Below, piece after piece: positions 15,983 through 24,321 of a stretch of DNA of 64,000 nucleotides. The stretch covers positions 1-64,000 of the forward strand of contig NZ_JARZHG010000014.1 of assembly GCF_029946505.1 (NCBI RefSeq). Reading direction: 5' to 3'. The DNA is from Polyangium sp. y55x31. Its GTDB lineage: Bacteria; Myxococcota_A; Polyangia; Polyangiales; Polyangiaceae. The number at the start of each line of letters is the position of its first letter. Position 1 is the stretch's first letter. The position numbers and the translations under genes are program-made. Under the pieces are notes generated by a model. It did not search any database, was not told where the DNA came from, and saw only the letters and a program-made list of their open reading frames with translations.

Positions 15983-17191
15983 TCAAAAGAGGGGCGGGGA
16001 GAGCTCCCAGCCGAGGAAGCCGGGGATCCGGGCGCGGTGCCTACCCAGGTTGTCACCCGGTATGGCAGGGCCGTCAGCCGCCCAGCGCGCGGTGAAGGCG
16101 TCGCGGAGCACGAGCTCGGCGAGCTTGCCGCGCGGGGAGAAGCCCCACTCGGCTTCCTGCGAGACATCGTCCGGGTCGGCGTAGTACCGCCACACGAAGA
16201 AGCCCGCGCACGAGCGGCTGTCGAGCAGCGGCGCGATGAGCGCCTCGTACGCGAGGGCCTGGGCCTCCTCGTCGATCGTCACGTCCTTCATGCCGTCGGG
16301 CCACTCCCAGGGCCGGATCGCCGGGTCCTTGCGGGTCGTGTACCCGATCTCGGTGAGCACCACCGGCCGCCCCCACATCGCCGCGAGCCGCTCGATCCCC
16401 TCGGCCACCTTGCGTCCGCCCGCGAAGAGCGCCTCACGCCCCGCGCCGTCCTTGTCCGCGAGCGGGTAGAACGCGTTGATGCCGACGAGGTCGAGCTCGC
16501 CGAAGATGAGCGTATCCTCCGCGTCGTCCCAGTTCGCCGAGTAGGTGAGCAGGCCCGGGTAGACGCGGCGCACCTCCTGGATGATCGGGTAAAACAGCGC
16601 GGCGCGGCCCGTCGTGACGAAGCTGCGCAGCTCGACGCCGACGCTCAGCATCTCGACCCCGCCCTCGGCCGCGACCGCGGCCCAGGTGAGCAGGAAGCGC
16701 TTGTACGCCGCGGCCCAGCGCTCCCACGCCGCGTCGTCGCCCGGATCGATGAGCGCGCGCCAGCCGCCGGTCTCGACCCAGAGGTGCGGCACGAGGAAGA
16801 CCTTGAGGCCACGCGCATGCGCCTGCGCGATCGCGTGGAGGACGTTCGCGCGGTTCTCTTCGAAGGGCGCCTCGAACGTGAGGTCGATCCCGTTCGGTTT
16901 CAGGTCCCAGACGCGGCCGAACGGCGTGAGGCTGACCCACGTGCTGCCGAGCGCTTTGGCCTCGTCCATCGCACGTCCGCTCGCCGGGCTGCCGTAGCCC
17001 TTGCCCGCGTGGCGGAGGCTCTCGATGGGGCCGATGGTGAGCCCGCGGATGCCGCCGCGCGACGCGTCGGCCCAGGCCGTGGGGCCGTGGAGAGCGGCGC
17101 CGTGGGGAGCGGCGACGGGCGCGGCGGAAGCCGAAGCGGGAGCGGCAGCGGCCAGGACGAACAGGCTTGCCGCGGCGAACGAGGTCCTCAC
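15983..17191 (-). CDS. Secreted glycoside hydrolase, GH113-like TIM barrel
   Basis: 402 residues with a cleavable signal peptide (MRTSFAAASLFVLAAAAPASA). The mature protein reads as a (beta/alpha)8 barrel: F-L-V-P-H-L-W-V near residue 133, a strand-4 Glu (E187 in S-V-G-V-E-L-R-S) and a strand-7 Glu (E281 in V-V-L-T-E-I-G-Y), placed like the acid/base and nucleophile of clan GH-A enzymes. Phrases such as W-D-D-A-E-D-T-L and D-L-V-G-I-N-A-F-Y-P-L are characteristic of GH113 beta-mannanase-like proteins. Expected role: retaining hydrolysis of a beta-linked polysaccharide outside the cytoplasm. It is single-gene and divergent from the PolX gene. Confidence 0.8.
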   Translation of the reverse strand: MRTSFAAASLFVLAAAAPASASAAPVAAPHGAALHGPTAWADASRGGIRGLTIGPIESLRHAGKGYGSPASGRAMDEAKALGSTWVSLTPFGRVWDLKPNGIDLTFEAPFEENRANVLHAIAQAHARGLKVFLVPHLWVETGGWRALIDPGDDAAWERWAAAYKRFLLTWAAVAAEGGVEMLSVGVELRSFVTTGRAALFYPIIQEVRRVYPGLLTYSANWDDAEDTLIFGELDLVGINAFYPLADKDGAGREALFAGGRKVAEGIERLAAMWGRPVVLTEIGYTTRKDPAIRPWEWPDGMKDVTIDEEAQALAYEALIAPLLDSRSCAGFFVWRYYADPDDVSQEAEWGFSPRGKLAELVLRDAFTARWAADGPAIPGDNLGRHRARIPGFLGWELSPPLF

Positions 17192-17283
17192 GTTGGGCGA
17201 CGGGATATAGCGCGAGAAACCCGACGTGTGGTTTGCTTTTCGCCGTCTGGTCTGGCGCGAGCAGGCGAGCGGAGAGGAAGAAC

Positions 17284-18915
17284 ATGGACAACGAAACCAT
17301 CGGGAGCACGCTGGATCAGGTCGCAGATCTCCTGGAGATCGAGGGCGCGAGCGTGTTTCGCGTACGCGCCTATCGGGGCGCCGCGCGCACGGTCTCCGCG
17401 CTCGCCTCGCCCGTGAGCGCGCTCCCGGAGAAGGGGCCGGGCTCGCTGGAGGAGCTGCCGGGCATCGGCAAAGACCTCGCCGGCAAGATCCGCGAGCTCG
17501 CGGAGACGGGGGAGCTCGCGCTCTTGCACGAGCTCAAATCACGCACGCCGGAGAGCCTGATCCACCTTTTGGAGCTGCCGGGGCTCGGGCCGAAGCGCGC
17601 GAAGGCGATCCACGAGGGGCTCGGGATCGACACGATCGAGGAGCTCGAGAAGGCCGCGCGTGAAGGACGGCTGCGCGCGCTGAAAGGTGTGGGGCCGAAG
17701 CTCGAAGCGCAGATCCTCGAAGGCATCGCGGCGCGCGCGGCGCGGGGAAAACGGATCTCGCTCGCGGAGGCGGAGGCGCAGGTCGAGCCGATCGTGGCGC
17801 GGCTGCGCGAGGTGCCGGGCGTCTCGCTGATCGAGGTCGCGGGGAGCTACCGCAGGCGTCGGGACAACGTGGGCGACGTGGACATTCTCGTCGCGGCGGA
17901 TGCGAGCGTCGCGATCGGCAAGAAGCTCATCGCGGATCCCGCGACGGACAAGGTGCTCGCGGACGGCGACACGAAGACGAGCGTGCTCTTGAAGAGCGGG
18001 CTGCAAGTCGATCTGCGTGTCGTGCCCGTGGAGTCGTTCGGCGCGGCGATGCACTACTTCACGGGGTCGAAGGCGCACAACATTGCGATCCGCACGCTCG
18101 GCGTGCGCCGGAAGCTCAAGATCAGCGAGTGGGGCGTGTTCCAGGAGGACAAACGCCTCTCGGGCGAGCGCGAGGAGGACGTGTTCGCCTCGGTGGGGCT
18201 CGCCTGGGTGCCGCCCGAGCTGCGCGAGGATCGCGGCGAGATCGACGCGGCGCGGGAAGGGAAGCTGCCGAAGCTCGTCGAGCGCGCGGACCTCTGCGGC
18301 GACTTCGTGGGGGGGAGCTTCGACGCAGACGGCATCACGGCGATCGCGTCGGCATGCGGGGCGAAGGGCGCGGCATGGCTCGTGGTGCTCGGCGCGTCGC
18401 GCAAGGAGATCGCCCGCGCGCAGAAGCACGCAGGGAAGGTGACGCTGTTCGCCGGCGCGGTGGTGCCCATCGGCGCGGATGGTTCGGTCGAGACGAGCGA
18501 GGACGTCGATGTCGTGATCGGGGAGATCCACGCGCAAGGCCTCGACGAGAAATCGCTCACGCACGCGCTCGTAGCGGCCGCGAAGTCGGGACGTATCCAC
18601 GTGCTCGCGCGGCCGTGGAACGGCGGCAAACCCAAGCAGTTCGACGTGGAGGCCGTGGCGAAGGTCTGTCGCGAGCACGGCGTGCTCCTCGGGCTCGATG
18701 CGCGCCCCGCGTTCCTCGCGGGCGCCGATGGATATGCGCGGGCCGTGAAGGACACGGGCGCGCGGATCGCGGTCATGAGCCGCGCGGCGAGCGCCGACGA
18801 AGCTGCGCACATCCGCTTCGGCCTCGATCAAGCCCGGCGCGGCTGGTGCGAGGCGAAGGACATCGCGAACACGCTCTCGGCCGAGGCCTTCGAAACACTC
18901 GTCGCGCGCCGCTGA
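17284..18915 (+). CDS. polX: Family X DNA polymerase with degenerate PHP domain
   Basis: 543 residues; the ATG at 17284 has an AGAGGAAG ribosome site. The N-terminal helix-hairpin-helix region (L-E-E-L-P-G-I-G-K-D-L-A-G-K-I and L-P-G-L-G-P-K-R-A-K) is followed by the nucleotidyltransferase palm with Asp198 and Asp200 in G-D-V-D-I-L-V and Asp243 in L-Q-V-D-L-R-V, so DNA repair synthesis should be intact. The C-terminal PHP domain (~330-540) can be aligned by its flanks, including the A-R-R-G-W ending. However, the metal-binding motifs of active PolX (D-L-H-x-H, T-D-H-S, T-D-A-H) read D-F-V-G-G, L-G-A-S and M-S-R-A. The 3'-5' exonuclease is therefore probably lost. Confidence 0.9.
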   Translation: MDNETIGSTLDQVADLLEIEGASVFRVRAYRGAARTVSALASPVSALPEKGPGSLEELPGIGKDLAGKIRELAETGELALLHELKSRTPESLIHLLELPGLGPKRAKAIHEGLGIDTIEELEKAAREGRLRALKGVGPKLEAQILEGIAARAARGKRISLAEAEAQVEPIVARLREVPGVSLIEVAGSYRRRRDNVGDVDILVAADASVAIGKKLIADPATDKVLADGDTKTSVLLKSGLQVDLRVVPVESFGAAMHYFTGSKAHNIAIRTLGVRRKLKISEWGVFQEDKRLSGEREEDVFASVGLAWVPPELREDRGEIDAAREGKLPKLVERADLCGDFVGGSFDADGITAIASACGAKGAAWLVVLGASRKEIARAQKHAGKVTLFAGAVVPIGADGSVETSEDVDVVIGEIHAQGLDEKSLTHALVAAAKSGRIHVLARPWNGGKPKQFDVEAVAKVCREHGVLLGLDARPAFLAGADGYARAVKDTGARIAVMSRAASADEAAHIRFGLDQARRGWCEAKDIANTLSAEAFETLVARR

Positions 18916-18929
18916 TCAAGCCCCGAGCA

Positions 18930-19253
18930 TCACATCGGCGCGTCCGGCGGTAGCCCCGCGGCCCAGACGAACACCTCGTCCACGACCTGGGCCACGAGGG
19001 CGATCAGCACGGTCACGACGGCGCCGAGCACGAGGCCCAGAAGTCCGCGCAGGCGCCCTTTTCCGCGCCGCGTCACCCAGCCCCACGCTGGCATGCAGAG
19101 CGGCCCGTACCACATGAGCACCGCCCCCCAAGTCGCCGTGTTCCAGGCGCGCTCCCTCTGCTCTTCGGACAGGCGGCTCTTGTCCCAGCGCTGCAGCGCG
19201 TAGGTGAGGGCGATCCCGAGGGCGAACTGAAGGGCAAATCGAGCGACCTGCAT
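18930..19253 (-). CDS. Small hypothetical membrane protein
   Basis: 107 residues with about three hydrophobic segments (near 5-20, 42-58 and 70-97) separated by a basic loop (RRGKGRLRG). No signature residues are recognised. It is convergent with the PolX gene, only 14 bases apart, and lies upstream of nothing on its own strand. Ordinary codon use and the conserved-looking helices favour a real gene over a chance frame, but the evidence is modest. Confidence 0.65.
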   Translation of the reverse strand: MQVARFALQFALGIALTYALQRWDKSRLSEEQRERAWNTATWGAVLMWYGPLCMPAWGWVTRRGKGRLRGLLGLVLGAVVTVLIALVAQVVDEVFVWAAGLPPDAPM

Positions 19254-19486
19254 GCGATGACGCGCGTGACGCGGATGCTACCCGAGCCTGCTCCCGTCTG
19301 GGGCGGCCTGCGAGGGGATGCCCGGCGGCCGTCCCCCCGCGGGCTCGGCGCGGGAAACCGCAGAGCTTCGAACCCAAACCCCCTGGCAAGGGCGACCGAA
19401 CAGGCGTAGAGGGGAGATCCGCCCTGCGACAAGGGGAAGGGGGCCCGTGGGCCTCCAAGCGCGAGGGCGTGGAGCAGGAACCGACC

Positions 19487-21598
19487 ATGACGACGACCGC
19501 GCCCAGCGACATTCGCAACGTTGCCCTGATCGGCCACAAAGGAGCCGGCAAGACGTCGCTCGCCGAGGCCATGCTCTTCGTGGCGAAGGCGACGCCCAAG
19601 CTCGGCAAAGTGGACGACAAGTCGAGCGTCCTCGACGACTCGGCCGAGGAGAAGGACCACGCCTGCTCGCTCGAAGCGAGCGTCGCCTACCTGCAATGGA
19701 ACGGCAAAAAGGTGAACGTCGTGGACACGCCCGGCGAGGGGAGCTTCCTCGCCGAGACGCGCCTCGCGCTCGGCGCGGTGGACGCGGCGGTCCTCGTCGT
19801 GAGCGGCAAGGACGGCGTGCAGCCGATCACCGAGCGCGTCTTCGGTTGGGCGCGCGCGCAAGGCCTGCCGATCCTCGTCGTCGTCACCAAGGTCGACGCG
19901 GAGAACGCGCGGCCCGACGACGTCGTCGCCGAGATCAAGACGCGCCTCAAGGCGCCGCTCGCGGTGATGGAGCACCACGTCGGCGAGGGCCTCGACTACC
20001 AGGGCATCATCACGCTGCGCACGAAGAAGGCGTGGATCGGCAAGGCCGAGGCGCCGAACGCGATCGCGGCGGGCACGGTGCCGGCCGACCTCGCGGGCAT
20101 TCTCGAGAGGGGCCGCGGCAAGCTCGTCGACGACGTCGCCGGGACGAACGACGAGCTCACCGAGAAGTACCTGACCGAAGGTGATCTCACGCAGGAGGAG
20201 CTCGATCAGGGCCTGCGCGACGCCGTGCGCGAGGGCAAGGTCGTCCCCGTGTACTTCGCCTCCGGCACGCGCCCGAGCGGCATCGCGGCGCTGCTCGACG
20301 GCATCGTGGAGCTCATCCCGCCGCCCACGGCGCACCCGACGTGGAAGGGCACGGTGCCCGGCGGCAAGGTCGGTTCGACGCCGGCTTCGGCCGAGCGGCC
20401 GAGCTCGACGGACGCGCCGACCGCGGTGTTCGTCTTCAAGACCTCGATCGATCCGCACGCGGGCCGCACCTCGTTCGCGCGTGTCCTCTCGGGCACGCTC
20501 AAGCCCGACAGCTCGATGCTGAACGCGTCGACGGGCAACGCCGAGCGTGTCGGCAAGATCTTCAACATCGTCGGCAAGGACGCGAAGCCCGTCGACGAGG
20601 CGAAGGCCGGCGACATCGTCGCGCTCGCGAAGCTCAAGTCGACGCTGAGCGGCCAGACGCTCTCCGACGAGAAACACCCGTTCCAGTTCACGGCGCCGGA
20701 GCTGCCGCCGGCCCTGTTCTCGCGCGGCGTGAAGTTCGAGGGCAAGGGCGCCGAGGACAAGGTGAGCACCGCGCTCTACAAGCTCACCGAGGAGGATCCG
20801 GGCCTCACCGTGTCGATCGAGGAGACGACACGCGAGCTCGTGGTGAGTGGCCTCGGCTCGCTGCACCTCGAGATCACGGTCGAGCGCATCCGCCGCCGCG
20901 TGGGCATCGACTGCCGCCTCGGCGCGCCGCACATCGCGTACAAAGAGACGATCACGAAGCGCGTCACGGGCGTCGAGGGCAAACACAAGAAGCAGACGGG
21001 CGGCCACGGCCAGTTCGGCGTTTGCTACATCGACATGGAGCCCATGCCGCGCGGCGGCGGGTTCGTCTTCGAGGACGCGGTCGTCGGCGGCGCGATCCCG
21101 CGTCAGTTCATCCCCTCGGTCGAGAAGGGCATCGTGAAGTCGATGGCGAAGGGCTTCCTCGCCGGCTTCCCGCTCGTCGACCTGAAGGTGCGCCTCTTCG
21201 ACGGCAAGTACCACGACGTCGACTCGTCCGACGCGGCCTTCCAGATGGCCGGCAGCAAGGCCTTCAAGGCCGCCGCGGCGCAGGCCGGCGCGGTTTTGCT
21301 CGAGCCGATCGTGAAGATGCAGGTCGTCGCGCCGAGCGTGGCGACGGGTGACGTCATCGGCGACATCAACAGCCGCCGCGGCCGCATCCTCGGCACGGAC
21401 ACGGTCGAGGATCAGACGATCGTGAACGCGTACGTCCCGCTCTCCGAGGTGCTCGAGTACGAGTCGAAGCTGAAGAGCATGACGCAGGGCAAGGGCACGT
21501 TCTCGATGAGCGTCGACCACCTCGCGATCTGTCCGCCGATGGTCCAGGACAAGGTCATCAAGGACAGCGGCTTCAAGGTCACGGAAGAGGAAGACTGA
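19487..21598 (+). CDS. EF-G paralogue (elongation factor G-like, FusA2/EF-G2 type) with altered G motifs
   Basis: 703 residues. The ATG at 19487 follows AGGA by seven bases. Domain order is that of EF-G: GTPase domain (P-loop GHKGAGKT at 16-23), beta-barrel domain II (VFVFKTSIDPHAGRTSFARV), domain III, a domain IV containing GGHGQFGVCYIDMEPMPRG, and a C-terminal domain V. Key G motifs differ from true EF-G: the G3 box D-T-P-G-H-V-D-F reads D-T-P-G-E-G-S-F, replacing the catalytic His by Glu84, and G4 N-K-x-D reads T-K-V-D. The switch I region is also divergent. It is thus a paralogue of the EF-G2 class, perhaps a ribosome-associated factor with slow GTPase activity rather than the main translocase. 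Confidence 0.85.
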   Translation: MTTTAPSDIRNVALIGHKGAGKTSLAEAMLFVAKATPKLGKVDDKSSVLDDSAEEKDHACSLEASVAYLQWNGKKVNVVDTPGEGSFLAETRLALGAVDAAVLVVSGKDGVQPITERVFGWARAQGLPILVVVTKVDAENARPDDVVAEIKTRLKAPLAVMEHHVGEGLDYQGIITLRTKKAWIGKAEAPNAIAAGTVPADLAGILERGRGKLVDDVAGTNDELTEKYLTEGDLTQEELDQGLRDAVREGKVVPVYFASGTRPSGIAALLDGIVELIPPPTAHPTWKGTVPGGKVGSTPASAERPSSTDAPTAVFVFKTSIDPHAGRTSFARVLSGTLKPDSSMLNASTGNAERVGKIFNIVGKDAKPVDEAKAGDIVALAKLKSTLSGQTLSDEKHPFQFTAPELPPALFSRGVKFEGKGAEDKVSTALYKLTEEDPGLTVSIEETTRELVVSGLGSLHLEITVERIRRRVGIDCRLGAPHIAYKETITKRVTGVEGKHKKQTGGHGQFGVCYIDMEPMPRGGGFVFEDAVVGGAIPRQFIPSVEKGIVKSMAKGFLAGFPLVDLKVRLFDGKYHDVDSSDAAFQMAGSKAFKAAAAQAGAVLLEPIVKMQVVAPSVATGDVIGDINSRRGRILGTDTVEDQTIVNAYVPLSEVLEYESKLKSMTQGKGTFSMSVDHLAICPPMVQDKVIKDSGFKVTEEED

Positions 21599-21666
21599 TC
21601 TCGAAGCGCCGTCGCTTCCGATCGATACGGCTCCGCATCGCCGCCGCAGGCTACGTCCTGCGGCGC

Positions 21667-22635
21667 ATGGGGCCGCCCCTCCTCTACGCCTCGCTCTACC
21701 TCATCGTCGCGACGCTCGTCCTGCGCTGGGATCTCCGGCGCGGCGGCGAGCCTTTGCCCGACTTCACCGAGACCGTCTGGTCGCTCTGGACGCTGCTCGT
21801 CTTCGAGCCGACCGAACCCTTTCCTCACACGCCCGTCGCGCGCGCCGTCTTCTGGTTGACCCCGCTCGCGGGCCTCTTCCTGCTCGCGCAGGGCGTCTTC
21901 AAGATCGGCGCGTCGCTCTTCGACCTCGCGACGCGTCGAGAGGTGTGGACCTCGATCATGACCGACATGATGAACGGGCACGTGGTGGTGTGCGGCGTCG
22001 GGCACGTGGGCTACCGCGTGATCGAGGAGCTCTGCACGCTCGGCGAAGACGTGGTCGCGATCGAGCAGAACGACACGAAGGGCTTCCTCGAAGAGGTGCG
22101 CGAGAAGGGCGTGCCCGTGCACATCGGCGACGCGCGCCGTGACGAGCTGCTCGAGAAGGTCGGCGCCAAGCGCGCGAAGGCCGTCGTGTGCGCGACGAGC
22201 GACGACCTCGCGAACCTCGAGATCGCGCTCGACGCGAAGCGCATGAACCCGAGCGTGCGCGTGGTGATGCGCATGTTCGATCAAAGGCTCGCGGGGAAGG
22301 TCGGCGGCGCGCTCGGGCTCGATCAGTCGTTCTCGACGAGCGCGCTCTCCGCGCCGCTCATCGCCATCCAGGCGACGTACGAAGGTGTGCGCGCCGCGTA
22401 CCGGATCGACGACGTCGTGCGCGTGACGGCCGAGGTGAAGGTCGGCGTGTCCCACGCGGAAGCGACGGTGATGGACCTCGAAGAGCGCTTGCCCTGCCGC
22501 GTCGTGAGCCGCCGGAAGAAGCCCGACGAAAGCTTTGGACCCGTACGACCGCGCGACGTCATCCACGGCGGCGACACGCTCGTCGTCGATACGGCCGCCG
22601 TCGATCTGCCGGCCGTCCGCTTCCAGCTCGGTTGA
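21667..22635 (+). CDS. RCK/TrkA-N domain ion-channel-like protein lacking the selectivity filter
   Basis: 322 residues. Two transmembrane helices (~4-20 and ~58-82) flank a loop of the two-TM potassium channel kind. The rest is a cytosolic RCK module: Rossmann TrkA-N domain with G-V-G-H-V-G (110-115) and acidic D-x7-E strand ends, then a TrkA-C-like domain (~240-322). At the pore position, where T-V-G-Y-G would be expected, the sequence reads T-L-L-V-F-E-P-T-E-P-F-P. It may conduct a different ion, act as a subunit of a hetero-oligomer, or be a nucleotide sensor only. It starts 68 bases after the EF-G-like gene. Confidence 0.8.
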   Translation: MGPPLLYASLYLIVATLVLRWDLRRGGEPLPDFTETVWSLWTLLVFEPTEPFPHTPVARAVFWLTPLAGLFLLAQGVFKIGASLFDLATRREVWTSIMTDMMNGHVVVCGVGHVGYRVIEELCTLGEDVVAIEQNDTKGFLEEVREKGVPVHIGDARRDELLEKVGAKRAKAVVCATSDDLANLEIALDAKRMNPSVRVVMRMFDQRLAGKVGGALGLDQSFSTSALSAPLIAIQATYEGVRAAYRIDDVVRVTAEVKVGVSHAEATVMDLEERLPCRVVSRRKKPDESFGPVRPRDVIHGGDTLVVDTAAVDLPAVRFQLG

Positions 22636-22644
22636 AGGACGCGC

Positions 22645-23373
22645 TCAGCGCGCTCGCTCGGCTGCGGTCCGAGCACCTTCGCCCGATGCTTCGGGCGCAA
22701 ACAACCCCCGGAGCGCCATCGCCGCGATCGCGCCCCCCACGATCGGCCCGAGCACGAACACCCAGAGCTGATCGAGCGCGACCCCACCCGCGCAGAGCGC
22801 CGCGCCGAGCGCGCGCGCCGGATGCGCCGGCAAGCCCGTGACGGGCATGCCCACGAGGTGCACGAGCGTGATCCCGACGCCGCCCGCCGCCGCCGACAGC
22901 GCATGCTGCACGGCCGGCCGCGCGTGGTGCGTCGCGCCGAGTACCACGAACGCGAGGATCGCCGAGAGACCGATCTCCGCGGCGAGCGCGGCGTTCGCGC
23001 CGTAGAACCCGGGCGAGTGCCGCCCGAACCCGCCGGAGAGCGCTTCGAGCACGCCCGGCGCCCCGCCCGGCCGGCCGCGCGCGATCGTCACGGCGAGCCC
23101 GACGCCCGCCGTCGCGCCCGCCACCTGCGCCGCGACGTACGGCACGACCTCGCGCGCCCGCATCCGCCCGGCGAGCGCGGCGGCCACCGTGACGGCCGGG
23201 TTCAGGTGTGCCCCGCTCACCGGCCCGAGCGCGAGCGCCGCGGCCGCGTACGCGAGCCCGAACGCCAGGGCGACCCCGATCGTCCCGAGCGCCGCCCCGC
23301 CCACGGCCGCCGCCCCGCACCCCGCGAAGACCACGATGAACGTCCCGACGCCCTCGGCCCAAGCTCGCCGCAC
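22645..23373 (-). CDS. Aquaporin/MIP-family channel
   Basis: 242 residues. A GTG start at 23373 is chosen because AAGGAGG stands five bases before it; longer frames reach into a shadow region. Six transmembrane helices with two half-helices are visible. The first NPA box is intact (S-G-A-H-L-N-P-A-V-T, residues 58-60). The second is altered: L-P-A-H-P-A-R-A-L-G, with His184 in place of Asn but the following Arg187 of the selectivity filter kept. Its role is passive transport of water or small solutes across the inner membrane. It is convergent with the channel-like gene. Confidence 0.88.
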   Translation of the reverse strand: MRRAWAEGVGTFIVVFAGCGAAAVGGAALGTIGVALAFGLAYAAAALALGPVSGAHLNPAVTVAAALAGRMRAREVVPYVAAQVAGATAGVGLAVTIARGRPGGAPGVLEALSGGFGRHSPGFYGANAALAAEIGLSAILAFVVLGATHHARPAVQHALSAAAGGVGITLVHLVGMPVTGLPAHPARALGAALCAGGVALDQLWVFVLGPIVGGAIAAMALRGLFAPEASGEGARTAAERAR

Positions 23374-23438
23374 ATGCGCCTCCTTCCTCCCCCAAGCGTA
23401 ACCCGGGGCCGGGCCGGAGTTCCCCGCGCGCCGTGATT

Positions 23439-24230
23439 TCAGCCGGCCGTCCGGCCTCCGCTCCACCACGACTCGGCGAGCGAAGCGTCCTCGACGGTAT
23501 CGATCTCCATGTACCCGCCGAACGTGTCCACGCGGTGCATCGCCTCGCCGCGCTCCAGCATGTGCTGCAGGAGGTCGATCAGGTACGCCTTCTCGAACGT
23601 GCGTCCCTCCCGGAACACGCCCTCCGGGAACGCGGCCTTCGCGTCGTCGTAGGCGTGCACGAAGCGCCGCGCTCCCTCGGCCGACAGCTTCATCACCCCG
23701 ATGAACTCGCCCGACGCCTGCTCCGACACGATCCGCCGGGAGAGCTCGACCACGCGCCGGTCGTCGGCGCGCATCTTCTCCGCGTCGGTCTCCGGGTGCT
23801 GCGAGCGGCCGTGGTAGCGCCTCCGCCAGTCCGTGTCGCAGGCGAGCGTGATGTCCCAGGGCGCGCGCACGAGGTCGGCGACGATCTCGGGGCGATAGAC
23901 GATGTCCGCGTACGTGGACACGAAGCCGTCCTGGAGGTGCTCACGGGCGCAGAGCAGCGAGGCCAGGATGTTGTTGTGCTCCCAGCGCTTGTTCTCGACG
24001 TAGGTCAGGTCCGGGTACCGCGCCTGGATGACCTCGGCCTTGTAGCCGCAGATGAAGATGATGTCCTTGCGGGAGAAGCCGCCGGCGGCGAGCGCCTCGA
24101 GGATGCCGTCGAGCATCGGGCGTCCGAGGACGGGGACCAGGGTCTTCGGGATCTCTTCGGTCAGGTGGCGGAGCCGGCTGCCGCGGCCTGCGCCGATGAT
24201 GATGGCCTTCACGGGGCGGCTCGTTAGCAT
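23439..24230 (-). CDS. LicC-like sugar-phosphate/phosphocholine nucleotidyltransferase
   Basis: 263 residues from the ATG at 24230. The N-terminus VKAIIIGAGRGSRL carries the G-x-G-x-R nucleotide-binding motif and E-E-I-P-K-T-L-V-P-V-L-G-R-P follows, as in NTP_transferase enzymes. The sequence NKRWEHNNILASLLCAR and the metal-binding Asp in V-S-T-Y-A-D-I-V-Y resemble LicC-type CTP:phosphocholine cytidylyltransferases. The expected reaction is transfer of CMP or another nucleotide to a phosphorylated small molecule for envelope decoration. The GTG seven codons later is a second possible start. No lic-type partner is adjacent, so the substrate is uncertain. Confidence 0.8.
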   Translation of the reverse strand: MLTSRPVKAIIIGAGRGSRLRHLTEEIPKTLVPVLGRPMLDGILEALAAGGFSRKDIIFICGYKAEVIQARYPDLTYVENKRWEHNNILASLLCAREHLQDGFVSTYADIVYRPEIVADLVRAPWDITLACDTDWRRRYHGRSQHPETDAEKMRADDRRVVELSRRIVSEQASGEFIGVMKLSAEGARRFVHAYDDAKAAFPEGVFREGRTFEKAYLIDLLQHMLERGEAMHRVDTFGGYMEIDTVEDASLAESWWSGGRTAG

Positions 24231-24265
24231 GCCTTCGGGCCGGCGTCCTCGGCGCACAAAAGGCC

Positions 24266-24298
24266 GCGAGCGGCCCCGGAGAACCGGAGGCCGCTCGC
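24266..24298 (-). terminator. Intrinsic terminator of the Gly-rich lipoprotein gene
   Basis: GCGAGCGGCC (24266-24275) and GGCCGCTCGC (24289-24298) form a perfect 10-bp stem with a 13-base loop. On the minus strand it is followed by GGCCTTTTG, a short U-tract. It lies 24 bases downstream of the stop at 24322. Confidence 0.8.
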
Positions 24299-24321
24299 TA
24301 CCAGGGTGTGCCGTGGGTCGA

